DNA of 64,000 bases from NCBI GenBank assembly GCA_965219495.1, contig OZ244777.1:1426001-1490000 (forward strand), given 5' to 3'. This stretch comes from CAZPXZ01 sp965219495 (lineage in GTDB: Bacteria > Pseudomonadota > Alphaproteobacteria > Rhodobacterales > CAZPXZ01). The translations under genes and the position numbers were made by a program. Under the pieces are notes generated by a model. That model was given only the letters and a program-made list of their open reading frames with translations. It did not search any database and had not been told where the DNA came from. Every line of letters begins with the position of its first letter. Position 1 is the stretch's first letter. Positions 16,133 through 25,352 of the stretch are shown here, one piece after another.

Positions 16133-18550
16133 TCATCCCGCCCGCAGTTCCCGGTTGTCCGGATCGTAGGCGGGCTCCCCAAGGACGACCGCCCTCCTTA
16201 TCTCGCCCAAGACCGGCACGAGCAGTTGCTGACCCGGTTCGGCCAATTCCGGCGGAACATACGCGAAGAACAGGCTCTTGCCGGTTGAATGCCCGTAGCC
16301 TCCGGAAGTCGTCACCCCGATATCCCGACCGTCGTGAAACACGGATTCGCCACCGGCAACATCGGCGTCCTCGAACTCCGTGAGTTCGCAATACACGATC
16401 TGAACGGCCGGAGGCCGATTGCGCGCCGTTTCAACCGCCTGCTGCCCCGTATACCCGTCGCCCCGCACAAACCGGAGCAATCCGGCTTCGACGGGAGTGA
16501 TTTCATTGGTCAACTCTGCGCCGATGCCCTTGTAGGCCTTTTCCAGACGAAGACTGTCGACCGCGTATGCTCCAAAATCCGCAATTCCGTGTTCGCCGCC
16601 GCTTTCACAAACCGCGTCGTAGACAGTGGGGATCTGTTCCATTGGACAGTGCAGTTCCCATCCCAATGAACCTACATAGTTGACCCGAAGCGCTTGCACC
16701 CCCACGCCCGCCAACTCGATCTCGCGTACGGACAACCACGGAAACGCTTCGTTCCCAAGATCCGAATTGGTGAGACCTTGCAGCGTCGGACGCGATTTCG
16801 GACCAGCCACCACCAATACTCCGAAATCGTTTGACCGGTTTACGATCTCAACCCGCGCGTTATCCCGCCTAGCACACCTGAACGCGTCCCAATCCCGTGT
16901 TTCCCAGGCGGATCCCGAAACCACGTAAAACCGTTCGTCTTCAAGACGAGCGATAGTCGACTCGCTCTGAATACGGCCCGCTTCGGAAAGGCGGTGGGCC
17001 AGAGTGAGCCTGCCCTCCGCCGGCGGGCGGTTTGCGTAGACGCGGCCCAGGAATGTTTCCGCGCCGGAACCGGTCACCTCAAATTTTGCAAAACTCGAAA
17101 AGTCCATGATCCCGACTCGCTCGCGCACGGCGCGGCATTCCTTCCCCACCACATCGTGCACGTTGGAACGGCGAAAACTGTACGCTTCCTCCTCGCCGTC
17201 AACGGAAAACCACTTGGGGCGCTCCCAGCCAAAGGCTTCCGTATGCACGCCGCCCTTCGAGGTGAGCTTGCCGTAAAGCGTGGAAGTTCGCGCGGGCCGC
17301 CCGGCCGGCAATTCCTCGCCGGGCAAAGGCACCGCGTACATCAGTGAGTAGTCCTGAATCGACTTGTTACTTGTATACTCCGTAGTAGCCCATTCGCCGA
17401 ACCGCCGCGGGTCCACCGCGGTCATGTTGATCTGGGAATCCCCATGCACCATCCACTGCGCGAGGTACTTGCCGGAACCGGCGCCCTGCGCAATGCCGAT
17501 GGACGACCCGCAACACATCCAGAAATTCTGGAGTCCGGGAGCAGGACCCAGCAGGGGATTCGAATCCGGCGTGTGCGAGATGGCGCCATGGACGGCTCGC
17601 TTGATGCCCACAGAGGCAAACAGCGGAATTCGCTGGAGGCCGCGTTCAAGCCATGGCCCGACTCGGTCGTATGCGGGTTCGAAGAGTTCGTTCTCGGATT
17701 CCCAGTGGGGCTCACCGCCATCCCAGGCTTCCGCTGCCCCCTCTGTTTCGTAGATCCCGATCATCCCGGCCTTCTGTTCCTGCCGCAGGTAATTGGACGC
17801 ATGGGGATCGCGAATCACGGGCAACTCTTCGTCACGGTCAATGAGTTCGGGTATGGGCGCCGTGACCACGTAATGATGCAGCATGTTGGAAATCGGCACG
17901 CTTCCGCCGACCATCGCCTGCACCGCGCGCGCATAGCATCCGGCAGCGTTCACTACATGCTCCGCGATAATGTCGCCCTTGTCCGTCTGAACTCTCCACT
18001 CCCCGTTCCGTTCCCGCTGAATGCCCGTTACTCGGCATCGCCTGCGAATGGTTACGCCCATGCGGCGGGCGCCTTTCGCCATGGCGTTCGCCACACCTGC
18101 AGGATCGACATGTCCGTCCCCGCGCGTGAGCGCGCCCACGAGCACGCCATCGAGAGAAAGGAACGGATGCAGTTCCCGAATTTCTTCGGGCGTCAGGATT
18201 TCAACTTCAAAACCGATTTGCGGCCCGATACTCTTCACGAACCTGAACCAATCCACGAAGTTTTCACTCGTAGCAATCCGGATACTCCCGCATCCGTGCC
18301 AACTGACGTATTGACCGGTCAGTTGCTCCAGGCGCGGATAGAATTTGACGCCGTACGCGTGCAACTGCCCGATGGCGTACCCTCCGATGAAATAGGTGCA
18401 AAGTCCGGCTGCGTGCCAGGTCGAACCGGAAGTCAACTCGCCCTTCTCCACCAAGGTGACATCCGTCCAGCCTTCCTCTGCGAGGTGATAGGCAAGCCCT
18501 GTCCCCATCGCGCCGCCGCCGATGATGACTACTTTGGCGTGAGCATCCAT
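16133..18550 (-). CDS. FAD-dependent oxidoreductase with GcvT domain (dimethylglycine/sarcosine dehydrogenase family)
   Basis: An 805-residue two-part enzyme. The N-terminal DAO-type domain has the dinucleotide motif VVIIGGGAMGTGLAYHLAE (residues 7-25), a likely flavin-attachment region STWHAAG, and GDGHVDPAGVANAM. From about residue 450 follow the folate-binding GcvT and GcvT C-terminal domains (RERVGIMDFSSFAKFEV, NYVGSLGWELHCPMEQ, LRLEKAYKGIGAELTNEITP). Such enzymes demethylate dimethylglycine, sarcosine or related N-methyl compounds and pass the one-carbon unit to tetrahydrofolate. The substrate is not decidable here. It is intact, and transcribed from the same strand as rpsU with 143 bases between. 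Confidence 0.88.
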   Translation of the reverse strand: MDAHAKVVIIGGGAMGTGLAYHLAEEGWTDVTLVEKGELTSGSTWHAAGLCTYFIGGYAIGQLHAYGVKFYPRLEQLTGQYVSWHGCGSIRIATSENFVDWFRFVKSIGPQIGFEVEILTPEEIRELHPFLSLDGVLVGALTRGDGHVDPAGVANAMAKGARRMGVTIRRRCRVTGIQRERNGEWRVQTDKGDIIAEHVVNAAGCYARAVQAMVGGSVPISNMLHHYVVTAPIPELIDRDEELPVIRDPHASNYLRQEQKAGMIGIYETEGAAEAWDGGEPHWESENELFEPAYDRVGPWLERGLQRIPLFASVGIKRAVHGAISHTPDSNPLLGPAPGLQNFWMCCGSSIGIAQGAGSGKYLAQWMVHGDSQINMTAVDPRRFGEWATTEYTSNKSIQDYSLMYAVPLPGEELPAGRPARTSTLYGKLTSKGGVHTEAFGWERPKWFSVDGEEEAYSFRRSNVHDVVGKECRAVRERVGIMDFSSFAKFEVTGSGAETFLGRVYANRPPAEGRLTLAHRLSEAGRIQSESTIARLEDERFYVVSGSAWETRDWDAFRCARRDNARVEIVNRSNDFGVLVVAGPKSRPTLQGLTNSDLGNEAFPWLSVREIELAGVGVQALRVNYVGSLGWELHCPMEQIPTVYDAVCESGGEHGIADFGAYAVDSLRLEKAYKGIGAELTNEITPVEAGLLRFVRGDGYTGQQAVETARNRPPAVQIVYCELTEFEDADVAGGESVFHDGRDIGVTTSGGYGHSTGKSLFFAYVPPELAEPGQQLLVPVLGEIRRAVVLGEPAYDPDNRELRAG

Positions 18551-18624
18551 GATGTGCCTCCATTTCCGCCGGAGTGCGATTAACAGTTCCTTGCGGTTCG
18601 ATCGAGCTAAATCTCCGGGAGACC

Positions 18625-18642
18625 CGGGCGCTCCGGCGCCCG
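18625..18642 (-). terminator. GC hairpin after rpsU, weak terminator candidate
   Basis: Stem CGGGCGC / GCGCCCG with loop TCCG lies between rpsU and the oxidoreductase on the minus strand. No clear T-run follows, so it may only attenuate. Confidence 0.3.
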
Positions 18643-18693
18643 CGGCGAATTCACTCTAACGAACGTATAGGTGCCCGAAACGGGAAAACAGAA

Positions 18694-18900
18694 CTATCGC
18701 TCGCCCTCGCGCTGCGCACGCTTTCGGGCGAGCTTTCTGGCCCGGCGAATGGCTTCAGCACGTTCGCGAGCGCGCCGCTCGGACGGTTTTTCGTACGCCT
18801 GCCGAAGTTTCATCTCGCGAAACAAACCTTCGCGTTGCATTTTCTTCTTAAGCGCGCGAAGCGCCTGGTCGACATTGTTTTCGCGAACTACGACTTGCAC
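18694..18900 (-). CDS. rpsU: 30S ribosomal protein S21
   Basis: A 68-residue, very basic protein starting MQVVVRENNVDQALRALKKK, the bS21 signature, with REGLFREMKLRQAYEKPSERR and an Arg/Lys-rich tail. It helps the small subunit recognise Shine-Dalgarno sequences. The start is GTG 18900 with AGGTGG five bases upstream. Length is normal. Confidence 0.93.
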   Translation of the reverse strand: MQVVVRENNVDQALRALKKKMQREGLFREMKLRQAYEKPSERRARERAEAIRRARKLARKRAQREGER

Positions 18901-18933
18901 GTTTCCACCTCGCGGGCGCTGACAACCAACTGT

Positions 18934-19290
18934 TTATTCCCCTATAGTTGCAGTGCATCCGAATGTCCAACAGTCGAGAGAATCCGGCCCGGCAAGTTGC
19001 CATCCGGCCACAAGCCCGCAGAACACCCTTTTCGCTTTCCGGGCTTCCGGAACCGTTCCGGCAACCCTGTGCAGTCTGTCGCCGAACCAAGTCCTGATTT
19101 TCGTGCACGGCTTGCCGGTCCAGGCCTCCACTCCGCGGGTCTCGTGCTTGTCCAGTCTGCATCAGATGTCGCGCCCGTGACCCGGTTCTTGCTTCCCGTC
19201 GAATGGCTCCAAATCGCCTTGCCGTCGTAACCCAGATTCGCGCCGGAGTCGCCCAGTTCCGCCAGCAACTGTTCGCGTAGCAGGTCGAAT
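18934..19290 (-). pseudogene. DDE transposase fragment in two frames
   Basis: One frame reads LGYDGKAIWSHSTGSKNRVT...SDADW and, after a shift, another reads EAWTGKPCTKIRTWFGDRLHRV. Together these match the central part of a DDE transposase of the type with the conserved DGKAI-SHSTG block and TGKPWTK-WFGYRLH block. Both ends are missing. It begins directly at the end of the restriction-subunit fragment, so it inserted there. Confidence 0.6.
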
Positions 19291-19291
19291 G

Positions 19292-19474
19292 TTAAATCGC
19301 GTTCAATATTTTGCGACCAGCAATTCGAACGCAATTCGGCACATAGTGGGCGCCCGAGCCGTCCGACAACGCGGGCTCGAACAGAACGCTCATCCCGTCG
19401 GTGATGGTCCATCCGGCGTTGTTGAGCAGGGCGTAGATATTTACCCGGGAGAACGTCTCGCTCGTTTCGCTCAC
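19292..19474 (-). pseudogene. N-terminal fragment of a type I restriction/DEAD-helicase subunit
   Basis: The frame starts at GTG 19474 and reads VSETSETFSRVNIYALLNNAG, then WTITDG and HYVPNCV. It resembles the first 60 residues of EcoEI-type HsdR/DEAD helicase proteins, and then stops at the transposase fragment. Its start overlaps the vapC stop by the sequence GTGA. Only a remnant of what would be a protein of several hundred residues. Confidence 0.4.
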
Positions 19475-19886
19475 GCGCCGGCCCACAGATCGATGAGGTC
19501 GATTCCCATGTCCTCGAAGTTCTGGTCGTTTCTGGTCGCCGCCGCCACGCTGCGCGACCTTGGCAATTGCCGCAATCTCGCAATCGGCCTGCGAGACTGG
19601 CGGCCCGGCGGGCCACCGCGAATTCTACGTAGTCGCGTGCCGCGCCACCGTCAAAGAGCAGAACAGAGCCGGGAAACAACGTGCCGCAGGCGCGTTCGAC
19701 CACCGCCGCGATATCCCAGCGATGCCTGCCCTCCGGCGGAAACGCGACGCCGGTGCCCACCTTCGCTTCCGTCATCGCCGTCACGAACAGCTCGCGCAAC
19801 AGCGGTCGATTCAGCCAAGTAAGAACGACCAGGCTGGGTCTTCGCGCATCAAGTTCGGAAACGACGTCGGTGTCCAGCACGATCAT
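19471..19886 (-). pseudogene. VapC-type PIN-domain toxin, frameshifted
   Basis: The frame from ATG 19886 (MIVLDTDVVSELDARRPS) carries the first PIN aspartate, and continues with TAMTEAKVGTGVAFPPEG. At about 19,600 the reading frame must change to give QADCEIAAIAKV, and again near 19,530 to give NFEDMGIDLIDLWAGA before TGA at 19471. All expected PIN blocks are present but in three frames, so the ribonuclease is inactive. The start overlaps the end of the antitoxin frame, as is usual in vapBC operons. Confidence 0.7.
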
Positions 19887-20142
19887 CGTTGCCGTCACAC
19901 CCGATCCGGGGCGATTCGCGCATCGGCTCGCGTGGCGGCAACTCCAGTTCAACACCGCCGAAGGGCTTGAAATGTTCGAAAAGCGTCGTCCCCAGTCCTT
20001 TCGCCGGCACTGCCTCTCGCCCGACCGCATCGGCCAGGATCGAGCGCGCCTCCTCTTCCATCCAGCGGCCGTGTCCGGCCGCCCGCTTGCGTAGACGGGT
20101 CTTCACGTCATCGTCGAGATTGCGAAACGTAATGCTTGCCAT
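19849..20142 (-). CDS. VapB/FitA-type antitoxin
   Basis: A 97-codon frame from ATG 20142: MASITFRNLDDDVKTRLRKRA is a ribbon-helix-helix DNA-binding start, followed by GRWMEEEARSILADAV and FGGVELELPPREPMRE, a common tail of this antitoxin group. It would bind the toxin and its own promoter. The last residues (after about 19,890) read into the toxin start region and may be altered relative to relatives. Since the toxin is broken the antitoxin is no longer needed, which fits decay of this locus. Confidence 0.7.
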   Translation of the reverse strand: MASITFRNLDDDVKTRLRKRAAGHGRWMEEEARSILADAVGREAVPAKGLGTTLFEHFKPFGGVELELPPREPMRESPRIGCDGNDDRAGHRRRFRT

Positions 20143-20162
20143 GGTCAGAACCTTTTGGACTA

Positions 20163-20197
20163 TGCAATTCTGAATTTGCAGGATGCTTGCATTGCAA
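20163..20197. promoter_or_regulatory. Inverted repeats upstream of vapB, possible operator
   Basis: TGCAATTC-TGAATTTGCA (20163-20180) is an imperfect palindrome and TTGCA-T-TGCAA follows close by. RHH antitoxins bind such repeats before their own genes. Confidence 0.3.
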
Positions 20198-20199
20198 TC

Positions 20200-21370
20200 A
20201 AAACGATGCAGCGAGAAGCGGAACTCCCCAAACTGCTGCCATTCCTGCCGGAAACACTCAAGAACAGCAAAAAAACGGAACACGCACCGGAACCTGACCG
20301 AATTGATATCCGAGGAGGGCTGGTCCGAGAACGAAATGCACTGCATGTCGCCGTTCGGCAGAGCCGCACACATGCTGGTTGACACGACGGCCAAATGCCT
20401 ACGGGAATTGTCGACGAACAGTGTCGTTCAGTCATGCGGCAGGCGAAGCGGCCGAGTCGTAAGACGAACTGGAAGCGACGTTGCGCCCGGCGCGAAACGT
20501 AATCCATGGACACGGCCCGGAACACAAAACGCTGGCCGAGCCACGCTTCCTGTAGCTGACGCAAATTTGCCGACTGGGAGGGATGTCGAAACAAGACCTC
20601 GCAGACCGGACGGTAGGAAAATCACTGATGTCCAGACGGCTCTCGAAGAACGCAAGAGGTTCCGCACCATCAAGGAAGCAAACCGGGAAGAAGGCGGCAG
20701 GTAGGCGTGACGTGCGCTGCCCGGCTGACTGACGCAACGGAAACGCGGTAATAAGGCGACCGAGGAGGCGAAATCGCTGGCCGACATCGGCAATCTCCAC
20801 AAGCTGGCGAAGTCAACGCCTGGCTCCTCGCCCGCCGAAGCGGCGACGGCCGGATCCGCAGGACGAGGCTTGAACGCAACGAAGCCGGGTGAGAGTCAGG
20901 AAGAACGAGATGAAGAACAAGTTCCGGACAACCGGCTCGCCAAAGGCTGGCCGACCACCGGAAATTGGCGGTTTTTCAGCACGGTCGTGGCGCAACCATC
21001 GCCACCGGTCATGCGAACCGCCGCGCCGGCGAAGAATCTCACTGTTATCCCTCCATGCGCGGCGGCCACGAGAGCACCACCAATTCGTTCGACCTTGACC
21101 CACAGTTTCTGAACCGAATGCAGCGTGCGAAGCCTGCCGCAGCGGCCAAGCATTCCGCAGCTCGGACAAGACGATTCAGGTGGAAAACAGACCGCAGGCC
21201 AAGTCAACGCACAGCGCCCATCCATGCAAAAAGGACAGGACCGAGGTATCCAGCAGCCGAATATTGCCGCAAAATGGTCTTGTGAACGGCCGAGACCGGC
21301 CCTGGCGCTGAGAACCGGCGCCGGCGACCGCCACGCGAGCGCCGACCCGGTATGACCTCAAGGAAAAGGA
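20200..21370. other. 1.2 kb without a recognisable gene
   Basis: Several open frames occur on both strands, all with low-complexity Arg/Pro/Ser-rich translations typical of non-coding high-GC DNA. No family, ribosome-binding site pattern or RNA gene was recognised. Probably eroded sequence. Confidence 0.4.
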
Positions 21371-21376
21371 GTTCCC

Positions 21377-22186
21377 ATGAATCGCAGAATGAATCGCCTG
21401 TTGATCACAGGCGCAGCCGGCGGGCTGGGAAGCATGGTGCGTGATCGTCTGGGCCATCTGGCAAACATTCTTCGCCTCTCCGATATGGCCCGCATGAAGC
21501 CGCCGAACAAGGATGAAGAGGTAGTTGAATGTGATCTCTCGAATTTCTCCGAAGTGAAGGAGTTGGTCAGGGACTGCGATGGCATCGTACAGCTTGGCGC
21601 AAAGGGAACAGAGGGTACGTTCGATGAAATCCTGAAGTCCAATCTGATTGGCCACTACAACATCTACGAAGCTTCCCGGCAAGCCGGTGTCCCCAGGATC
21701 CTGTTCTCGAGTTCCAATCACACGATCGGGTTTCATACGCGCGAGACAAGACTTGATGCGTTTGCAGACCTTCGGCCCGACAGCCTCTACGGTGTATCCA
21801 AGTGCTATGGAGAAGCGGTGGCGCGGCTCTATTACTACAAGTTCGGCCTCGAAACCGCGATTGTTCGAATCGGCTCGTGCTTCGCGGAGCCGGTCGACCA
21901 CCGGATGCTCGCCACCTGGTTGAGTGCGGATGATTTTGTCGCCCTGATCGAGCGGGTATTTCGCGTTCCCCGTCTAGGATGCCCGATCATCTACGGCGTA
22001 TCCTGCAACGACGAGTGCTGGTGGGAAAATTCCGGAATCGAGTATCTAGGCTGGCATCCGAAGGACAATGCCGAGGAGTTCCGCGCCAAGCTGGATACAG
22101 CCATGTCGCCGCCGCCCGCGGAAGATCCGGCGGTCAAATTCCAGGGTGGATCATTCGCAGGGGCGGGTCACTTCGAGGACAACTAG
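21377..22186 (+). CDS. udh: Uronate dehydrogenase-like NAD(P)-dependent oxidoreductase
   Basis: A 269-residue short-chain (SDR) enzyme closely following the pattern of bacterial uronate dehydrogenase, which oxidises glucuronate or galacturonate at C1 to the aldarolactone. Visible features are LLITGAAGGLGSM (Rossmann glycines), CDLSNFSEV, FSSSNHTIGFH, SLYGVSKCYGE with the catalytic YxxxK (Tyr near residue 138), and the C-terminal block LGWHPKDNAEEFR and FQGGSF. AGGAG lies before ATG 21377. It ends in TAG. It fits a sugar-acid catabolic role together with the lactonase-like, kinase and aldolase genes at 29-38 kb, from which it is separated by mobile DNA. Confidence 0.85.
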   Translation: MNRRMNRLLITGAAGGLGSMVRDRLGHLANILRLSDMARMKPPNKDEEVVECDLSNFSEVKELVRDCDGIVQLGAKGTEGTFDEILKSNLIGHYNIYEASRQAGVPRILFSSSNHTIGFHTRETRLDAFADLRPDSLYGVSKCYGEAVARLYYYKFGLETAIVRIGSCFAEPVDHRMLATWLSADDFVALIERVFRVPRLGCPIIYGVSCNDECWWENSGIEYLGWHPKDNAEEFRAKLDTAMSPPPAEDPAVKFQGGSFAGAGHFEDN

Positions 22187-22223
22187 CGTCCTTTGCACGG
22201 ACCAAGCAGGACAACTCCTGTCT

Positions 22224-22538
22224 CTATCCCAGATCTACAAGAACCGCCCCGTTTTCGACCTTTACGGAATACGTATTGAGATCGACGCAAACCGGCGCAC
22301 CTTTGGCCTGTCCGGTCCGGTAGTCGAACCGTCCGTTGTGCTTCGGACATTCGATGATGTTGTCGATAACCAGGCCGTCGGCCAGATGCGCTTCTTCGTG
22401 AGTGCAGTGGCCGTCAGTGCAAAAGAATACGTCGTCTGGAGACCGATAGACGGCGAAAGTGCGGCCTTCGTGATCGAACCTGAAGACATCCTCCAATTCA
22501 ATGTCTTCTGAATCGCACGCGCGAATCCATTGGCACAT
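22224..22538 (-). CDS. Rieske [2Fe-2S] ferredoxin (MocE-like)
   Basis: A 104-residue Rieske protein. The cluster ligands are C45-T-H47 (CTHEEAHLADG) and C64-P-K-H67 (CPKHNGRFDYRTG). The ending PVCVDLNTYSVKVENG is typical of MocE-like ferredoxins that serve ring-hydroxylating or N-demethylating oxygenases. No oxygenase is adjacent; the downstream partner may have been lost to the insertions that follow. AAGGAA lies eight bases before ATG 22538; the stop is TAG. It converges with udh, 37 bases apart. Confidence 0.88.
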   Translation of the reverse strand: MCQWIRACDSEDIELEDVFRFDHEGRTFAVYRSPDDVFFCTDGHCTHEEAHLADGLVIDNIIECPKHNGRFDYRTGQAKGAPVCVDLNTYSVKVENGAVLVDLG

Positions 22539-22605
22539 TCGAGTGTTCCTTGTACTTGCTAGCCTGAATTCCCACCCGCAGGGGCGGTGTGACCTATGAG
22601 GCGGA

Positions 22606-24375
22606 TCATCCGCCGAATTCCAGTTTCAGGGACCGGTTTGCCAGCCACGGCAGCGCGGTCACCTGGTCCGCGAAGCCGGCATTGATCATCATCGGGTTGT
22701 GGGCCCGGTGCCCGAAGCGGACGCGGACGGTGTGATCAGAGATGGTGACGTTGGCAGTGGCGTCGATGAAGTTCCGGAACAGGGTCCTGGCCCGCGCGAT
22801 CGCCTGCCCGTTGCCGATCCGGTTTGCCAGCAGCCGGTAGAGCCCGCTGGCCATGAGGGTGAGCTGGAGGTCGGTGTTGATGCGCATGGGCACGGCGGCG
22901 GAGAGCGCGTCCATGTGGAAGAAGTCAATGGTCTCGGCGATCTGGTTTTCGACGACCATTCTGCGCGCATAGCGGTCGACGAGGTCGGCGGGCCTGGCCC
23001 GCATCTGGTTGGTCATGAGCAGCACCGGGTCGTCGTGCCCGAGGTCGGCGACGGCGATCTGGCGGATCTCGCCGGGATACTGCGGCAGGCGGATGCGGTC
23101 GTCGATGATCCGCGGCGTGCGGTAGCGGCGGCCGATGTTGGCCAGCCGGATGCGGCGCCAGTCGGCCTCGGGACGTGCACGAAGTTCCGCCATCATTTTC
23201 TTCGAACGCCGGCGCAGGGTGAGGAAGGCAATGCCCTGCCGGTCGATCCCGGCTAGGTTCACCTGGGTCGTGAGGCGGCTGTCGAAGACCAGTTCGGCGG
23301 GCAGGATGCCGGTCTCGTCCCGGTAATCCTCGACAAAGCGCAGGATGGCGTCGTTCTGGCGGTCCTTGCGGATGGTCGCATCGGCAGAGCAGAACACCCG
23401 GGCCTCGGCATCGCGGGCCAGGAAAGCGAGGACGCCGTTCTGGCGGCGCGAGCGCTTGGAGACATAATGCTTCTCGATCAGCGCCTGGTCGCCATGGTAG
23501 GGAATGGTGTGGAAGTCGAGATCGAAGGAGGCGCCGGAGCCGAGACCGTGGTCGCGGACGGCGCGGTTCCACGCGCGCATCAGCCCGGGGAGCAGGCGGG
23601 GATCGACCCGGGTGCTGTATTCGGTGAGCGTCGAGCGCTTGGGCATGGCGTTGAGGCCGGCAAACAGCGCCAGGCCGGGATCGAACACCTCGGCCATGGC
23701 CTGCGAGGGCCGGCCGATGCCCCAGAGCTTGAGAGCCAGCAGGGCACGCCAGGCACAGTCCGCGGGGATCATGGCGCTGCCCGGCATGGAGGTCTCCGCA
23801 AGCAGGCGATCGAGATCGAGGGCGGCGAGCATCGGGGCGAAGACAAACAGCCCGCCGAAGCGGGTGCGGAACGTGCCCGCCTGAAGGTGGAAGACGCGGC
23901 GGTCGGCGACCGGCGCGGCATCCGGGCCGATGATATCGGCCAGCACGGCAGCAGAGCGCCGCGGCAACCGCGCCAGGCCGGCCTCGCGGATCACCTTGGC
24001 CACGGTCGACAGGCTGGCAGGACAGTCCTCGGCTGCAAGGACGGCGGCGATCTGGTGGATCGACATCTGCCGCTCCCGCCGCAACTCCAGGATACGCCGG
24101 TTCCGGTGCCTGCGTGAGACCGTCGCCCCCGGAGCGGGCTCTTCGTCCTTCGGCTTCTCTGGCGGCTGGAAGAAGGCCCACCCGGGATCTGCATTGAACG
24201 CGGAGCAGAGGTTGCGGAAGGAGCCGATGCTGTAGCCGAAGGCCTCCGCGGCAGCCTTGCAGTCCATGCCGTCAACGTAGTGGGCGCGCAGCGCCTCGTA
24301 GCGTCTTTGGGCCGGGTTCCGTGGCCTGAGGAATGTGTCCCGGAGTGTCAGAATCTCCAACCCTGCATATAACAC
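22606..24375 (-). CDS. DDE transposase, IS4-superfamily type, intact
   Basis: A 589-residue transposase. N-terminal helix-turn-helix segments (CKAAAEAFGYSIGSFRNLC; MSIHQIAAVLAAE) precede a long DDE domain: FDLDFHTIPYHGD, a central block ending in LVFDSRLTTQVNLAGIDRQG, and the C-terminal VVENQIAETIDFFHMDALS that carries the last acidic residue. Length and the uninterrupted frame suggest it is functional, unlike most other mobile genes here. The start GTG 24375 is tentative. It truncated the end of the group II intron reverse transcriptase gene beside it. A GGCGGAT/ATCCGCC stem lies at the 3' end. Confidence 0.75.
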   Translation of the reverse strand: MLYAGLEILTLRDTFLRPRNPAQRRYEALRAHYVDGMDCKAAAEAFGYSIGSFRNLCSAFNADPGWAFFQPPEKPKDEEPAPGATVSRRHRNRRILELRRERQMSIHQIAAVLAAEDCPASLSTVAKVIREAGLARLPRRSAAVLADIIGPDAAPVADRRVFHLQAGTFRTRFGGLFVFAPMLAALDLDRLLAETSMPGSAMIPADCAWRALLALKLWGIGRPSQAMAEVFDPGLALFAGLNAMPKRSTLTEYSTRVDPRLLPGLMRAWNRAVRDHGLGSGASFDLDFHTIPYHGDQALIEKHYVSKRSRRQNGVLAFLARDAEARVFCSADATIRKDRQNDAILRFVEDYRDETGILPAELVFDSRLTTQVNLAGIDRQGIAFLTLRRRSKKMMAELRARPEADWRRIRLANIGRRYRTPRIIDDRIRLPQYPGEIRQIAVADLGHDDPVLLMTNQMRARPADLVDRYARRMVVENQIAETIDFFHMDALSAAVPMRINTDLQLTLMASGLYRLLANRIGNGQAIARARTLFRNFIDATANVTISDHTVRVRFGHRAHNPMMINAGFADQVTALPWLANRSLKLEFGG

Positions 24376-24417
24376 ACATTGTCACGCTATCATTCAGCAC
24401 AATCCCCGTCAACCGCT

Positions 24418-24999
24418 TCATCCGGTGGCAATGCCAATGAGCTTGCGCTCCGGTAGCTGTTTCCAGCCCGCGTTGCGCCAGCGCTTGTGACGATGCGACC
24501 AGATACGTCGCAAGATCCAGCCGTCAAGCTGGTGGAAGAGTTGGCGAACATGGGCATTGCAGTAGTATTGGCCCCAGCCGCGAATGACCGGATTGATCTC
24601 GTCGATCAACTCCCGCGTACTGACGGGAGACTTGCGCCGCGTGCGCTTGCGGATCTGGTCCTTGAAGTGCCGGACGGATTTCGCACGCGGAACCGCGTAG
24701 CGCGTCCCCCTGCGAGCCCCGCTCCTGATCTTCGAGGGATGCAGCCTGAACGGCCGCCGGCCCTGCTTGATCTTGAAGCCGAGAAATTCGAACCCGTACT
24801 TCACATGGACAATACGGGTCTTCCCGGCATGCAGGGTCACGCCCAGCTTCGACAGTATCCGCCTGGCTTCCTCCAGTGCCGCCCGGGCTTCCCCGTCTGT
24901 GCGGCATGTGATCAGCCAGTCGTCGGCATATCGAGTAAGTCGATAAGCGCGCCGGCGCATTTCCCGATCAGACGGGGTCAGCAAGATATTACTGAGCAA
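24418..24999 (-). pseudogene. Group II intron reverse transcriptase/maturase, C-terminal part
   Basis: The piece starts MLSNILLTP and has the catalytic YADD box (RYADDWLITC), then GFEFLGFKIKQ and the maturase/X-domain part INPVIRGWGQYYCNAHVRQLF. The N-terminal RT motifs are absent because the gene is cut at 24,999 by other mobile DNA. At the 3' end the sequence CACCGGATGAAGCGG, usual just before domain V, is cut off by the neighbouring insertion sequence. It may belong to the intron whose 5' part lies at 28.3-28.6 kb in the same orientation. Confidence 0.8.
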
Positions 25000-25019
25000 C
25001 GGATATGGGAACCTTATGA

Positions 25020-25086
25020 TTATGGGAACCTAAGCCGCTGCGGGCGTTGATTTTCAAGGGATTGGACAAGGATCAGGTTCCCATAA
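25020..25086. repeat. 12-bp inverted repeat TTATGGGAACCT, 43 bases apart
   Basis: Copies at 25020-25031 and, inverted, 25075-25086. A third, direct copy of TATGGGAACCT lies just before (about 25004-25014). It may be ends of a very small element or a regulator site left by one. Confidence 0.5.
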
Positions 25087-25097
25087 AATTGGCGGGT

Positions 25098-25325
25098 TCA
25101 GGTGCCTGCGAGCATCGCGAGCAACTCGTCCTGCACACCCTTGAACATGCCCTTCCGGAGGCTGGGAGGGCGCCATTTGTCGAGCGTATCCAGCTTGTCG
25201 GTCGGATCCGCCTGCAGATACATCTCGGTGGTCTGAAGGCTTGAGTGCCCAAGCCAGAGTGAGACCTTCCTGACGTCACCGGTCGCCTCGAGAGTGTGGG
25301 TCGCGCAAGCGTGACGCCTATGTCG
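25098..25325 (-). pseudogene. Tyrosine recombinase C-terminal fragment (left arm of head-to-head pair)
   Basis: From the hairpin centre the minus strand reads RHRRHACATHTLEATGDVRK, then SLWLGHSSLQTTEMYL with the catalytic tyrosine, and ends QDELLAMLAGT. This is the box II to C-terminus of an integrase. Its first codons form the left arm of the 23-bp inverted repeat at 25303-25352. N-terminal parts are absent. Confidence 0.75.
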
Positions 25326-25352
25326 TGCACGACATAGGCGTCACGCTTGCGC
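25303..25352. repeat. Perfect inverted repeat, 23-bp arms, 4-base loop (hairpin site 3)
   Basis: Arms at 25303-25325 and 25330-25352 around loop TGCA; core ATGTCG-N4-CGACAT. Each arm is the start of a different tyrosine recombinase C-terminal fragment, facing outwards. Confidence 0.92.

Noticed and set aside
20183..20704. A 173-codon frame upstream of vapB on the plus strand.
   Set aside because: Biased, low-complexity composition, no ribosome-binding site, no recognisable fold; it overlaps the vapB control region.
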